64,000 nt of DNA, taken from contig JADJDJ010000003.1 of assembly GCA_016702745.1 (NCBI GenBank), positions 744,001 through 808,000 on the forward strand, written 5' to 3'. The DNA comes from Chitinophagaceae bacterium. GTDB taxonomy: Bacteria; Bacteroidota; Bacteroidia; Chitinophagales; Chitinophagaceae. Made by a program: the position numbers and the translations under genes. Below, piece by piece: positions 21,312 to 30,447 of the stretch. Within the stretch, counting starts at the first letter, position 1, and every line of letters begins with the position of its first letter. Under the pieces are notes generated by a model, which saw nothing but the letters and a program-made list of their open reading frames with translations, was not told where the DNA came from and ran no database searches.

Positions 21312-21736
21312 ATGAAAAAATACATACTACTTTTCAGTTGCTGCATTTCCCTTAGCCAGTTTTCCGGTGCCCAGACAAAGGAAGAAGAAACCGAAGCCAT
21401 CAAAACTGTTTGTAATTATTACCTCGATGGAGGCACAAACGGAGATAGCATTATGTTCTCAAAAGCATTCAGTCCAACCGGACAAATGCAATATATGCGC
21501 AATGATACCCTGGTCGTGGTTTCTTTAAAAGATTTTATGTCCCGGATGAGACATACCCTCAAAAAAACCGAACGAACTACATCGATTAGCTCAGTTGAAG
21601 TATATGGCAATGCAGCCATCGCCAAACTCACCATCGAATACCCCACCTTTTATTTTCACGATATCATGAGTCTGCTGAAGACAAGGAAGGATGGAAGATT
21701 GTGGGGAAGATATTTTACAGAGAAGGGAAGAGATAG
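21312..21736 (+). CDS. Secreted NTF2-like (lumazine-binding-type) protein, 3' frameshift near 21683
   Basis: A signal peptide (ending FSGAQ) precedes an NTF2-like/SnoaL fold of the putative lumazine-binding type: an N-terminal EEETEAIKTVCNYYLDGGTNGD helix region and central VEVYGNAAIAKLTIEY strands. The frame as written ends in an atypical KTRKDGRLWGRYF. One extra A at about 21683 gives KTKEGWKIVGKIFYREGKR and a stop at 21734-21736, the expected last strands of the family. The gene is framed on both sides by copies of the TAGTC-type palindromic repeat. Confidence 0.75.
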
Positions 21737-21864
21737 TCTTTAGTCTATAGTCATTAGTCGATAGTCGGTTCTAAGAGACGTTTTTCTTAGAACGGACAAA
21801 GGCTAATTTTATATAAGTGCCAACAAAAAGTAAGGGCTAAAGACTATAGACTATAGACTAATGA
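21731..21864. repeat. TAGTC-type palindromic repeat, copy 2
   Basis: Inverted arms (GATAGTCTTTAGTCTATAGTC and GACTATAGACTATAGACTAATGAC) flank GGTTCTAAGAGACG...CTTAGAACGGACAAAGGCTAA and GTGCCAACAAAAAGTAAGGGC, homologous to the core of copy 1 at 21073-21241. It overlaps the 3' end of the NTF2-like gene. Confidence 0.7.
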
Positions 21865-21869
21865 CTTCC

Positions 21870-22337
21870 CTACATCCCCGGAAACCAACTCCTCCCCGCT
21901 CCTACCGCCCGAAAAGGCCAGGGAACTGAAATGAGGATGATGAGTAAGGCTAAACCAAAATAAAGCAGGGAACGTTTGTGTTTTCTTTCATCCGGCACAT
22001 TTTGTTTGCCATACGCATAACCCATATGGATCAGGATGATGGCGGCCAGCATGCCGATGGTATGTTCCACTGCAAAAAAACGAAGTCCCGGATTCTTCAT
22101 CACATTTCCGAAACCATTGGCCTGGATACTTTTTAAACCCCAGGGACCGGTGAACCACTGGTACAAACCCACCAGCAACATAATATCTGCCGTGATCATG
22201 AGGAATAAACCGGTTTTACGGTGACCTGCGGTGAATGACTGGTGCCGGCTCGCAAAATGGCGATAAACTGCTACCAGTAATAAGATCAGGATGACCCAAC
22301 GAAGGAAACTGTGCAGGTGAAGCATACCGTTATACAT
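21870..22337 (-). CDS. Small integral membrane protein (cytochrome b-like, His-rich helices)
   Basis: 155 residues with about four hydrophobic helices (near 11-27, 44-63, 88-107 and 121-142). Histidines are in or next to helices (LHLHSFLRW, VYRHFASRH, FFAVEHTIGMLAA, LIHMGYAYG). Proteins of this style in Bacteroidota are often labelled cytochrome b, but heme ligation is only inferred from the histidines. No partner gene identifies its role. Confidence 0.65.
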   Translation of the reverse strand: MYNGMLHLHSFLRWVILILLLVAVYRHFASRHQSFTAGHRKTGLFLMITADIMLLVGLYQWFTGPWGLKSIQANGFGNVMKNPGLRFFAVEHTIGMLAAIILIHMGYAYGKQNVPDERKHKRSLLYFGLALLIILISVPWPFRAVGAGRSWFPGM

Positions 22338-22371
22338 AAATGCAGATTTTAGTGATGGGTTTAAAAAAATA

Positions 22372-22402
22372 AAGGTAGGGCATAAATGATATGCCCTACC
22401 TT
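22372..22402 (-). terminator. Terminator hairpin of the TolB-like gene
   Basis: A perfect 13-bp inverted repeat (AAGGTAGGGCATA / TATGCCCTACCTT) is followed on the minus strand by TTATTTTTTT. It lies 35 bases past the stop of the 22437-23534 gene. Confidence 0.8.
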
Positions 22403-22436
22403 ATTCGTTGAATTTTTTTACCCCTCTTTATCAGGC

Positions 22437-23534
22437 TTATTCCACCCAATCTGCCATAAACACATTGGTATCCCTCGTGCCTCCGTTATTCCGGTTGCTG
22501 CAAAAGACAATCTTTTTTCCATTGGGAGAGAACATCGGGAAGGCATCAAAGCCTTTGTCGCGGGAGATTTTCTGCAGATTCGTTCCATCTTCATTAATGG
22601 TGTACAGATTGAAAGGAAACCCTCTTTTGTATTCGTGATTGGAAGCAAAAATGATCCGCTTGCTGTCGGGCATATAGGCCGGTGCCCAGTTGGCCTGTCC
22701 GTAGGAGGTAATCTGCCTTGCATTGCTGCCATCGGCATTCGCCACCCATACTTCCATATTCGTGGGTGCCACCAGGTTTTCAGTCAGCAGGTCTTTGTAT
22801 TCTTTTACTTCTGCTTCAGTTTTCGGGCGACTGGCCCTCCAGATCAGTTTGGTGCCATCCGGACTAAACCAGGCACCACCATCATATCCCAGTGTTTGAG
22901 TGATCCGCTTTTCACTGCCGGTTTCAAGATCCATAATATATAATTCTATATCTCCGTCCTTGGTACTGGTATAAATCATCTTCTTTCCATCGGGAGATAA
23001 AGTGGCTTCTGCATCATATCCTTTTGAATTGGTCAGTTGTTTTAAAATCTTTCCATCCAGATCAGCCATGAAAATGTCGAAACTGTTATACAGCGGCCAG
23101 ATATATTTATTACCGTATTTGGCACGATCTGGTGTAGGCGGACAAGCTTCGCTGCCCAGGTGGGTGGAAGCATAGATCACATGTTTATTATCCTTTGTAA
23201 AGAAGGCACAGGTGGTACGCCCTTTTCCGGTGCTCAGTAATTTATATTCAAAGGCTTTACCCGGTTTAGGTACTTTACCGATAAAGATCTGATCACAGGG
23301 AGTGCCATCTTTAACATTGGTACGCTGAAACACCAGCATCTTCCCGTCAAAACTCCAGTAGGCTTCTGCATTATCGCCTCCAAAAGTGAGCTGCTGTATA
23401 TTTTTTAAATGAGATTCCTCCGGATAGCGAAGGGTATCTGCCGTTACTGCAGTGCCATCGGTTGTTTTAGAACTATTGTTACAGGCTGCGAGGATGCTAA
23501 GCATGCCCAGAAAGGGAATGATACTTTTTTTCAT
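22437..23534 (-). CDS. TolB-like PD40 beta-propeller lipoprotein
   Basis: A lipoprotein signal (LAAC lipobox) precedes a WD40-like/PD40 propeller. Repeated blades read SFDGKMLVFQR, TLSPDGKKMIYTSTKDGDIELYIMDLETG, WFSPDGTKLIW, MPDSKRIIFASN and MFSPNGKKIVFCSN. Such propellers act as periplasmic or outer-membrane scaffold proteins; no Tol-Pal genes are nearby, so a Tol function is not claimed. 365 residues, monocistronic, with a strong terminator hairpin downstream. Confidence 0.85.
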   Translation of the reverse strand: MKKSIIPFLGMLSILAACNNSSKTTDGTAVTADTLRYPEESHLKNIQQLTFGGDNAEAYWSFDGKMLVFQRTNVKDGTPCDQIFIGKVPKPGKAFEYKLLSTGKGRTTCAFFTKDNKHVIYASTHLGSEACPPTPDRAKYGNKYIWPLYNSFDIFMADLDGKILKQLTNSKGYDAEATLSPDGKKMIYTSTKDGDIELYIMDLETGSEKRITQTLGYDGGAWFSPDGTKLIWRASRPKTEAEVKEYKDLLTENLVAPTNMEVWVANADGSNARQITSYGQANWAPAYMPDSKRIIFASNHEYKRGFPFNLYTINEDGTNLQKISRDKGFDAFPMFSPNGKKIVFCSNRNNGGTRDTNVFMADWVE

Positions 23535-23627
23535 TGGTTTTCGTTTATTTCAGCTGCTGCAAAGGTATTTTTGCCGGCCACCCTGTTTGTCAGGGGATTG
23601 TCATACCTGCTCAAACCCCCTTAATTC

Positions 23628-24629
23628 ATGAAATATTTTGCGAAAATATTGGTTACCGGTGCCTGTAGCATGACTATAATCATCAGTTGTAATGATAATA
23701 ACAGCGCTTCTCCCTATGAAGAAATCCTGGAGCAGAAAGCATTTGCTGCCATCTCCGACAGTATTAAGAAAGACCCTTCCAACGATCAGTTAAGATTCAG
23801 GAGAGCCGTATTACTGAATACCAATAATTTCCCGGAACCGGCCCTCGCTGATTTCCAGAAAGCCTGGTCCCTGAAAAAAGAAGAGAAATATGCCCTGGGG
23901 ATCAGTACGCTTTTACTGGAAAAGAAAGCGGATTCCGCCATACTGTTTTTACAGGAAGCGCTTAAAGAAATACCGCGCAGTTATCTCTTGCGACTGAGCC
24001 TGGCCCGGGGCTATACTGCAACCAGTAAAACCAGGGAAGCACTGGCGATCTGCGATGAGATCCTTTCTCAAAAACCGGATTTAGCCGATGTGATCAAACT
24101 CAAGGCCGACCTGCTGGATAAAGAAAATAAAACAGATGAAGCCACCCGGCTCTGGGAACAGGCTTATCAACTGGCTCCTTTTGATGTGGAACTGAATTAT
24201 ATCCTCGCCCTTCGGTATGCAGAGGCCAAAAATCCCCGTGTACTGGCACTCTGCGATTCTTTAATCAAAGCTGATACCGAAGGCCGTCATGCCGAACCTT
24301 ATTATTACAAGGGGATCTATTATGCCAATATCAATGATAATGCAAGGGCCATCACCTCATTCGATGAAGCCATCCAACATGATTTTTATTTTCTGGACGG
24401 CTATATTGAAAAAGGCAGCCTCTTATATGAAATGAAAAAGTATGAAGAAGCCATCGCCGTCTTCAACCTGGCCCTGACCATTTCCCCCTCTTTTGCCGAT
24501 GCCTATTACTGGATCGCCAAATGCCAGCAAGCCATGGGTAAAAAAGAGGAAGCAAGGGTTAATTATTTGCGGGCTTTTGAGCTGGATAAGACGATGAAGG
24601 AGGCGAGGGAGGCGGTAGACAGTCTTTAG
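23628..24629 (+). CDS. TPR-repeat lipoprotein
   Basis: A lipobox (IISC, cysteine near residue 21) precedes tandem tetratricopeptide repeats over nearly the entire 333 residues, for example PALADFQKAWSLKKEEKYA, AEPYYYKGIYYANINDNA and AIAVFNLALTISPSFADAYY. A protein-protein interaction scaffold on the periplasmic side is likely. The stop codon is supplied at the start of a TAGTC-type repeat (AGTCTTTAG). It is divergent from the TolB-like gene, 93 bases away. Confidence 0.85.
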   Translation: MKYFAKILVTGACSMTIIISCNDNNSASPYEEILEQKAFAAISDSIKKDPSNDQLRFRRAVLLNTNNFPEPALADFQKAWSLKKEEKYALGISTLLLEKKADSAILFLQEALKEIPRSYLLRLSLARGYTATSKTREALAICDEILSQKPDLADVIKLKADLLDKENKTDEATRLWEQAYQLAPFDVELNYILALRYAEAKNPRVLALCDSLIKADTEGRHAEPYYYKGIYYANINDNARAITSFDEAIQHDFYFLDGYIEKGSLLYEMKKYEEAIAVFNLALTISPSFADAYYWIAKCQQAMGKKEEARVNYLRAFELDKTMKEAREAVDSL

Positions 24630-24815
24630 TCGATAGTTGATAGTCACCCCCCCCCTGGACCTTCTCAACATCTCAACTTCTCAACTACTCAACTTCTCAA
24701 CCTTTCAACTTTTCACGGGCGGGCGAAGCAATATCTAATACCTAATATCCCAATATCTTAATCTCTCAATATCCAAATATCCCAATCTCTCAATATCTCA
24801 ATCTCCTATTCTTCT
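24626..24815. repeat. TAGTC fragment plus two low-complexity tandem repeats
   Basis: A fragment of the TAGTC-type repeat (about 24625-24645) is followed by reiterated CTCAACTTCTCAA (24660-24710), then reiterated CAATATCTCAATCTC-type units (24730-24810), just upstream of rpe. The sequence is almost free of G on the plus strand. No gene. Confidence 0.7.
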
Positions 24816-24841
24816 TATCTTGCACCGCAAACCTCCCCTTC

Positions 24842-25489
24842 ATGTCCATTGTAGCCCCCTCCCTGCTGGCAGCTGATTTTCTGAAACTGGAATCCGAATG
24901 TGCGATGCTGAACGAAAGTGAGGCCGACTGGTTTCACCTGGATGTGATGGATGGCCGTTTTGTTCCCAATATCAGCTTTGGGCCGATGATTATTGAATTC
25001 ATCCGGAAAACCACCAGCAAGACCTGCGATGTTCATCTCATGATTGAAGAGCCTGAAAAATATGCCGAGCAGTTTAAAAAAGCCGGAGCGGATATCCTGA
25101 CCGTCCATATTGAAGCCTGCCGCCACTTACACCGCAATGTGCAGCAGATAAAAGCACTGGGTATGAAGGCCGGTGTGGCCCTGAACCCGCATACTCCTGT
25201 CTCCACTTTAACTGATATACTTCATGATATTGACCTGGTTTGCCTGATGAGTGTGAATCCGGGATTCGGCGGTCAGAAATTTATTCCATACACGCTGGAT
25301 AAAATCAGGCAACTCCGCCGGATGATTGATGAAAAAGGGCTGGCGGTACAGATAGAAATTGATGGCGGCGTAACCCTTGACAATGCCGCTTCAATAATGG
25401 AAGCCGGTGCCCATGTATTAGTGGCCGGGAATACGGTGTTCAAATCGGCCGATCCAAAAGGTACGATCAGTCTGCTGAAAAAGCTGTAA
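24842..25489 (+). CDS. rpe: Ribulose-phosphate 3-epimerase
   Basis: This cytoplasmic TIM-barrel enzyme interconverts ribulose 5-phosphate and xylulose 5-phosphate in the pentose phosphate pathway. Length (215) and motifs are standard: APSLLAADF at the N-terminus, HLDVMDGRFVPNISFG, HLMIEEPEKY, MSVNPGFGGQKFI and EIDGGVT, with the phosphate-binding VAGNTVFK near the C-terminus. The histidines and aspartates that bind the metal are all present. It stands alone between repeat-rich intergenic regions. Confidence 0.97.
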   Translation: MSIVAPSLLAADFLKLESECAMLNESEADWFHLDVMDGRFVPNISFGPMIIEFIRKTTSKTCDVHLMIEEPEKYAEQFKKAGADILTVHIEACRHLHRNVQQIKALGMKAGVALNPHTPVSTLTDILHDIDLVCLMSVNPGFGGQKFIPYTLDKIRQLRRMIDEKGLAVQIEIDGGVTLDNAASIMEAGAHVLVAGNTVFKSADPKGTISLLKKL

Positions 25490-25512
25490 GGCTCCAACAC
25501 TGACAGCCGTCA

Positions 25513-25683
25513 ATTTTTTGCCACAAAGACTCTCGAAGAGTGCTGTGGACAAAGTCACTAAGCTAATAACAAATCACCTCTTCGTGTCTTTGTGCCTTTG
25601 TGGCTATAACCTGCTGTGCGGGACTTGTAGTTTGCTGTGCGGGACTTGCAGTCTGCTGTGCGGGACTTGCAGTCCCGCACCAC
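25513..25683. repeat. Nested intergenic repeats: CCACAAAG palindrome and triplicated GCGGGACTTGCAGT unit
   Basis: GCCACAAAG at the left and CTTTGTGGC near 25597-25605 form an inverted pair. Then GCTGTGCGGGACTTGNAGT occurs three times in tandem (period 21, about 25613-25675), the last ending in a perfect 10-bp palindrome GTGCGGGACT/AGTCCCGCAC. A 22-base segment at 25532-25553 matches 37569-37590 at 20 positions. Non-coding. Confidence 0.7.
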
Positions 25684-25769
25684 TATGTTATCGCTTTTAG
25701 CGATCTTACACCGACAAAGAAATTATTTATCCCTCCCTCAAACCTTCGTATCTTGGCATATCAACTCTT

Positions 25770-28283
25770 ATGAAAAGACGCTGCCGCCAGATATCGCTGA
25801 CTGCATTTCTCCTGTTCATCACTGTTATCAGTTATTCCCAAAACCCACCTGCTGAAAAAGCAGGTAAATCGGCCTATGTTTCCGGTAAAGTACTGGATGA
25901 AAATGAACGGCCCCTCTCCCGTGTTTCCATTATTATTCTCGGACAATCAAAGGGCTTGCTCACGAATGATTCAGGATATTTCCGCATTAAGGTGCCGGTG
26001 GATAAAGCCTTTGCCCTTGTATTCAGTTATGCGGGCAGGAATACAGAACAGAAAAATTTCATGCTGAATGAAAATGAAGAAGAAGTCATCAGCATCCGCC
26101 TGGAAAGAGGAGAAAAAACCCTGGAAGAAGTCATCGTGACCGATCAGCGGGAGCGCCGGGAGGCCGGACTGATCAAACCCAATCCAAAAACCATCCTGAA
26201 TTTACCATCCGCTGTAACCGGAGTGGAAAGTCTGATCAAGATCTTTGTGGGCTCCAATAATGAATTGACTTCCCAGTATTCAGTCAGGGGTGGCAGTTAT
26301 GATGAGAACCTGATCTATGTAAACGATTTTGAAATCTTTCGTCCTTACCTCGTCCGCAGCGGTCAGCAGGAAGGATTGAGTTTTATCAACCCCGAAATGG
26401 TGCGTAGTATCAGCTTTTACAACGGTGGATTCCAGGCCAGGCATGGTGATAAGATGAGCAGTGTGCTGGATATTCAATATAAAAAACCAAAGAAATTTGG
26501 TGGTTCGGCCTTTATCAGTATCCTGGAACAGGGATTACAACTGGAGGGTGCGGATAAAAAAAATAAATTCAGTTACCTCCTGGGGATTCGGAACCGGAGT
26601 AACCGCAACTTATTAAGCCGGCAGGAAACCAAGGGAAATTATGTCCCCTCTTCTTCTGATTTTCAGGCCCTGCTGACCTACCAGTTCAGTCCGAAATGGC
26701 AGGCAGAATTACTTAGCAATATTTCCCAAACCCGGTTTACCCTGATCCCGCAAACCAGTCAGTTGACCAGTTCGGTCATCTCGCCATTTTTTTCTGCGAC
26801 AATTGGAATCGATGTTTTTTTTGAAGGAAGGGAAAAAGATCAGTACCTGACCAATATGCTGGGGTTTTCACTGACCAATCAGGTGAATAAGAAACTACGT
26901 TTGAAATGGATGGCCTCACGTTTTGAAAATGATGAAAGGGAAAACCTGGATATCATAGGTGCTTATATATTTGGTGACAGAGATTTTGATCAGCGCAATG
27001 CTACTTTTGGCGCCATCGTGAACCCTTTAGGTGCAGGTGTTTACCAGACCTGGGCCAGAAATACCCTGAAAATTGAAAACTGGAATATTTCTCACAAGGG
27101 AAATTATGATCAGGGCAATCATGCTATTCAATGGGGACTGGCATTCGACAAAACACGGATCAATGACCGGCTTAATGAATGGGAGTTCCAGGACTCTGCC
27201 GGTTATAGTTTGCCTTATCAACCGGACCTGCTTCGGCTGAACAAAGTATTGAAAACAGCTGCCAGTCTGGATATCAATAAATTTTCAGGATATATCCAGG
27301 ATAATATTCTACTCGGTGATTCAGTTAAGTCCACCACCATCACGGTGGGTGTTCGTTTCAATTACAATTCGCTCAACAATGAAATGCTGATCTCGCCGAG
27401 AGTGGGTGCCAGCTGGAAACCAGGGGGTAAAAAAGATATCATCTTCCGTGCGGCATTTGGGGCCTATCATCAGCCGCCCTTTTACCGGGAGCTGAGAAGG
27501 TTTGACGGCACAGTGAACAAGGAATTAAAAGCGCAGAAGAGCTGGCAGGGCGTAGCGGGCTTCGATTATAATTTTATCGGTTTGAATAATCGGCCCATGC
27601 GCTGGACCACAGAATTGTATTATAAGCACATGACCGATGTGGTGCCTTATGATATTGACAATGTAAGGCTGCGTTATTTCGGGGAGAATAATGCCAAAGC
27701 CTATGCGGCCGGACTGGAAATGCGGTTGAACGGGGAACTGGTACCGGATGCGGAAAGCTGGATCACACTAGGGATCATGAAGACCGGAGAGGATATTGAA
27801 AACGATTTCTTCAAAGTCTACAAACTGGATTCATTGAACCAGCCCATTGACAGCAGTGTAACACAGCATGGTTATCTTCGCCGGCCTACAGACCGCCGGG
27901 TTACATTTGGCATGTACTTCTCGGATTATTTGTCTACGAATAAGAATTTTAAAGTGTATTTGAACCTGCTCTATGGCGGCAATCTCCCTTACAATATTCC
28001 CGGCTCGGTAAAAAACCGGAATGCTGCTTTTATCAATCCTTATATCCGTGCGGATATTGGTTTCAGTGCCCTGCTGATGGATGAAAACCGCAGCAAGCGG
28101 CGCAGCCATTCTCCCTTCCGCAATTTTGAAAATATCTGGGCCAGTCTGGAAATATTCAATGTGATTGACCGGGCCAATACCATTTCCTATTTATCTATCA
28201 AGGATTTTTCGAACACCACCTATCTACTGCCCAACCGGTTGACGCCGAGGCTGATCAACTTTAAGATTGTCGCCCGCTGGTAA
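25770..28283 (+). CDS. TonB-dependent receptor with carboxypeptidase-regulatory N-terminal domain
   Basis: An outer-membrane beta-barrel receptor of 837 residues. Signal peptide ends near ISYSQ; a CarboxypepD_reg-like domain follows (about 38-120, VSGKVLDENERPLSRVSI), then the plug (about 140-240; LTSQYSVRGGSYDENLIYVNDFE, a common Bacteroidota plug variant), and a barrel to the C-terminus ending NFKIVARW. Substrate cannot be read from sequence: no SusD partner follows and the next gene encodes a small barrel protein 47 bases downstream. Confidence 0.9.
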   Translation: MKRRCRQISLTAFLLFITVISYSQNPPAEKAGKSAYVSGKVLDENERPLSRVSIIILGQSKGLLTNDSGYFRIKVPVDKAFALVFSYAGRNTEQKNFMLNENEEEVISIRLERGEKTLEEVIVTDQRERREAGLIKPNPKTILNLPSAVTGVESLIKIFVGSNNELTSQYSVRGGSYDENLIYVNDFEIFRPYLVRSGQQEGLSFINPEMVRSISFYNGGFQARHGDKMSSVLDIQYKKPKKFGGSAFISILEQGLQLEGADKKNKFSYLLGIRNRSNRNLLSRQETKGNYVPSSSDFQALLTYQFSPKWQAELLSNISQTRFTLIPQTSQLTSSVISPFFSATIGIDVFFEGREKDQYLTNMLGFSLTNQVNKKLRLKWMASRFENDERENLDIIGAYIFGDRDFDQRNATFGAIVNPLGAGVYQTWARNTLKIENWNISHKGNYDQGNHAIQWGLAFDKTRINDRLNEWEFQDSAGYSLPYQPDLLRLNKVLKTAASLDINKFSGYIQDNILLGDSVKSTTITVGVRFNYNSLNNEMLISPRVGASWKPGGKKDIIFRAAFGAYHQPPFYRELRRFDGTVNKELKAQKSWQGVAGFDYNFIGLNNRPMRWTTELYYKHMTDVVPYDIDNVRLRYFGENNAKAYAAGLEMRLNGELVPDAESWITLGIMKTGEDIENDFFKVYKLDSLNQPIDSSVTQHGYLRRPTDRRVTFGMYFSDYLSTNKNFKVYLNLLYGGNLPYNIPGSVKNRNAAFINPYIRADIGFSALLMDENRSKRRSHSPFRNFENIWASLEIFNVIDRANTISYLSIKDFSNTTYLLPNRLTPRLINFKIVARW

Positions 28284-28330
28284 GTTGAAAATTTTTTGAA
28301 CCAAAAATTACGGACGGTTGTTATGGAGGT

Positions 28331-28858
28331 ATGGAAAGGAAAAAACTGCTTTTACTAATTCTCTTTGTCATACCAATGATGACAATCGGTCAGATCAACA
28401 GTAAAAAAACCTGGAATCTAAGCGTGGGTTCGGACCTGATTTATCCGGAAAATAATTTCCGGACCACTCATGGCTGGGGCTATGGTTTTTCTTTGAAAGC
28501 TGAATATCTTTTTCAAAAGCATACCAGTTTTACTATTGGAACCGGTTGGTATCATTTAGCCGGAAAGAGAAACGATATATTCAATCCGGATGGAGATCCG
28601 GCGATAGGCTTCCCCATTAAGGCAGGACTTCGTTACTACCTGGGTAGTTTTTATATTGGCGGCGAAGGTGGCTGGATACAGCAATCCAGGTTTCGCACAG
28701 GCAATGGATTTATCTATGCTTTTTCCATCGGCGATGAACTGATTACCGGCAAAAACCGGAACAGTCTGGACCTGAGCATCCGTCATGAAGTATGGAATAC
28801 TGACAAACCCAGGGGGCTGGTCGCCTTAAGGCTGGCTTATGAATTCAGGTTGAAATAA
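28331..28858 (+). CDS. Small outer-membrane beta-barrel protein
   Basis: The signal peptide ends near TIGQ and the mature part alternates hydrophobic residues as in an 8-stranded barrel (FSLKAEYLFQKHTSFTIGTGWYHL, AGLRYYLGSFYIGGEGG, LVALRLAYEFRLK at the C-terminus). It lies 47 bases after the TonB receptor gene on the same strand and may be co-transcribed with it. Function unknown. Confidence 0.75.
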   Translation: MERKKLLLLILFVIPMMTIGQINSKKTWNLSVGSDLIYPENNFRTTHGWGYGFSLKAEYLFQKHTSFTIGTGWYHLAGKRNDIFNPDGDPAIGFPIKAGLRYYLGSFYIGGEGGWIQQSRFRTGNGFIYAFSIGDELITGKNRNSLDLSIRHEVWNTDKPRGLVALRLAYEFRLK

Positions 28859-29141
28859 AAAATCAAAAGTACAGATCAATTGATCTGCAATCAGCCCAAC
28901 AGCAATTCACATAGCTCATCAATTGCTGCTTTGAGTAACGGAAACGGGAAAGAAGAAGCAAGCGTATTATACAAGGGCAATTCATATTTTTTTTACAAAG
29001 TCATAGCAGCCTGCGAGGTCGCCAGGCTTTTAACAGCTAAGGCAAAAAACTGGGCCTTCGCTCGCTTTAAATATTCCTAAATGTATAGTATCAGGGGACA
29101 GCTCTGGATATTAACGATCAGGTCAGAATACGACCCAGACA

Positions 29142-30134
29142 ATGAAATGTGAAATTTGCAACTTAAAAGACATTGAAGTTGAAGAACTTGCCGACGAAGG
29201 ACAAAATCCTTATCGTTTGTGTTGGGCATGCCGCGACAGGCTAGTAAACAAAGCATTAAGACCGTTGGAGTTTTTCAACTTAGCTGCCATTCACGGACAC
29301 GGTTACTATTTACAGGATGATTTCTACGATTACAACTCAGGAGAAGCAACTCAGCCGGGGATTGAAGTAATTGACGTTGAAATTTTTCCTTTTCCAGTCT
29401 TTGATCAAATCAAAAATGATTTAAACAGATTGATCGACTACTCATTGGTTCAATACTTTACAGAAGATTTTGTGATAACCGAACTTCAAAAGTTTGACAA
29501 GACCGAAGTGCTCAAAAGACTGAAGGAAAAAGTAAAATACAACCGGGCTATCAATTATAAAGCCTATGAAATTGCGGGCAAAGTGGCAGGAAGTACCGCC
29601 TGTGACTGGATTCAAAACGAATGGGCAAACAGGCAGGAAAATGAATTACAGATTTTTGCTGAACCGATAGTAAAATGTCTTGACTTTCAGGAAGCCTTTG
29701 AACTACTTACCACTGAACTGGAAAAGGGAGACAACAAATATTTATCCGAAAACATTTCCGCTCTTCTCTATTTTCAACACGAACAAACACTTGACTGGAT
29801 TGAAAATGTCAGCAACAGAATCAGCAATGTATCATCCGACTGGGGACAGCTTGCTGCCTGTTCAGCGTTCACCTGGGAAAGAGCAAACAAGTGGTTGGCT
29901 GCAGGGCGTCCCCTGAGTCTGATTGCACTTGACAGCCTGATTTATTGTACCACCGTTGGGGAGCGGCTTAACCAATCCTTATGGTTGCGGAAAATAAATC
30001 CAGGACTAATTGACGATCCAGGATCAGAAATCATTGCAAACAGGCTTCGTGAATACTTACTTTTTGACAGTGTTCCAAGAACAAAAGCTGCAGTAGAAAC
30101 AATTATAAAAAATGCAGTTGAAACAAACACATAA
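29142..30134 (+). CDS. Unrecognised protein with N-terminal CxxC-CxxC zinc ribbon
   Basis: The 330-residue protein begins with a probable zinc knuckle (C3-x2-C6 and C27-x2-C30, MKCEICN...LCWAC). The remainder is helical and acidic, with repeated helix pairs (KYNRAINYKAYEIAGKVAG, LLTTELEKGDNKYLSENISALLYF). No signal peptide or membrane segment. It opens the AT-rich accessory island. Function not recognised; it resembles cassette-type ORFans. Confidence 0.65.
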   Translation: MKCEICNLKDIEVEELADEGQNPYRLCWACRDRLVNKALRPLEFFNLAAIHGHGYYLQDDFYDYNSGEATQPGIEVIDVEIFPFPVFDQIKNDLNRLIDYSLVQYFTEDFVITELQKFDKTEVLKRLKEKVKYNRAINYKAYEIAGKVAGSTACDWIQNEWANRQENELQIFAEPIVKCLDFQEAFELLTTELEKGDNKYLSENISALLYFQHEQTLDWIENVSNRISNVSSDWGQLAACSAFTWERANKWLAAGRPLSLIALDSLIYCTTVGERLNQSLWLRKINPGLIDDPGSEIIANRLREYLLFDSVPRTKAAVETIIKNAVETNT

Positions 30135-30447
30135 AAAAGCACGAACCGGCTGAGGCTATATCTGGTGTAATTATATACATTAAGGCGGCTGAAGACAGAC
30201 CGATTATTTAAATTCTGGCCTGTACTTTGGATTATTTGGTTCAATTTTCCTTCTACCTGATATAAGATTATCAATCACAATCGTGCTGCTGTATTTGCGA
30301 AATCGCTTAGATAAATTGATTCTTTCTAAATTATACGCAAATCACTCTAAATCAGGAACAATTTTTATTATAAAGGAATTTAGCAACAGTGTATATTCGG
30401 CAATACAATAGTTGTGCGAAATATTACCAAAACACCCGACAGACAAT
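30135..30447. other. AT-rich spacer in the accessory island, no gene seen
   Basis: About 313 bases with no supported reading frame. Just before the Crp/Fnr gene it carries GTTGTGCG (30411), similar to the GTTRGC-type end motifs found before other island genes. No other structure seen. Confidence 0.4.

Noticed and set aside
22386..22943. 185-residue plus-strand frame
   Set aside because: It is antisense to the well-supported TolB-like lipoprotein gene and has no family character.
28880..29080. 66-residue frame after the small barrel protein
   Set aside because: Composition is not protein-like and no start context is visible.
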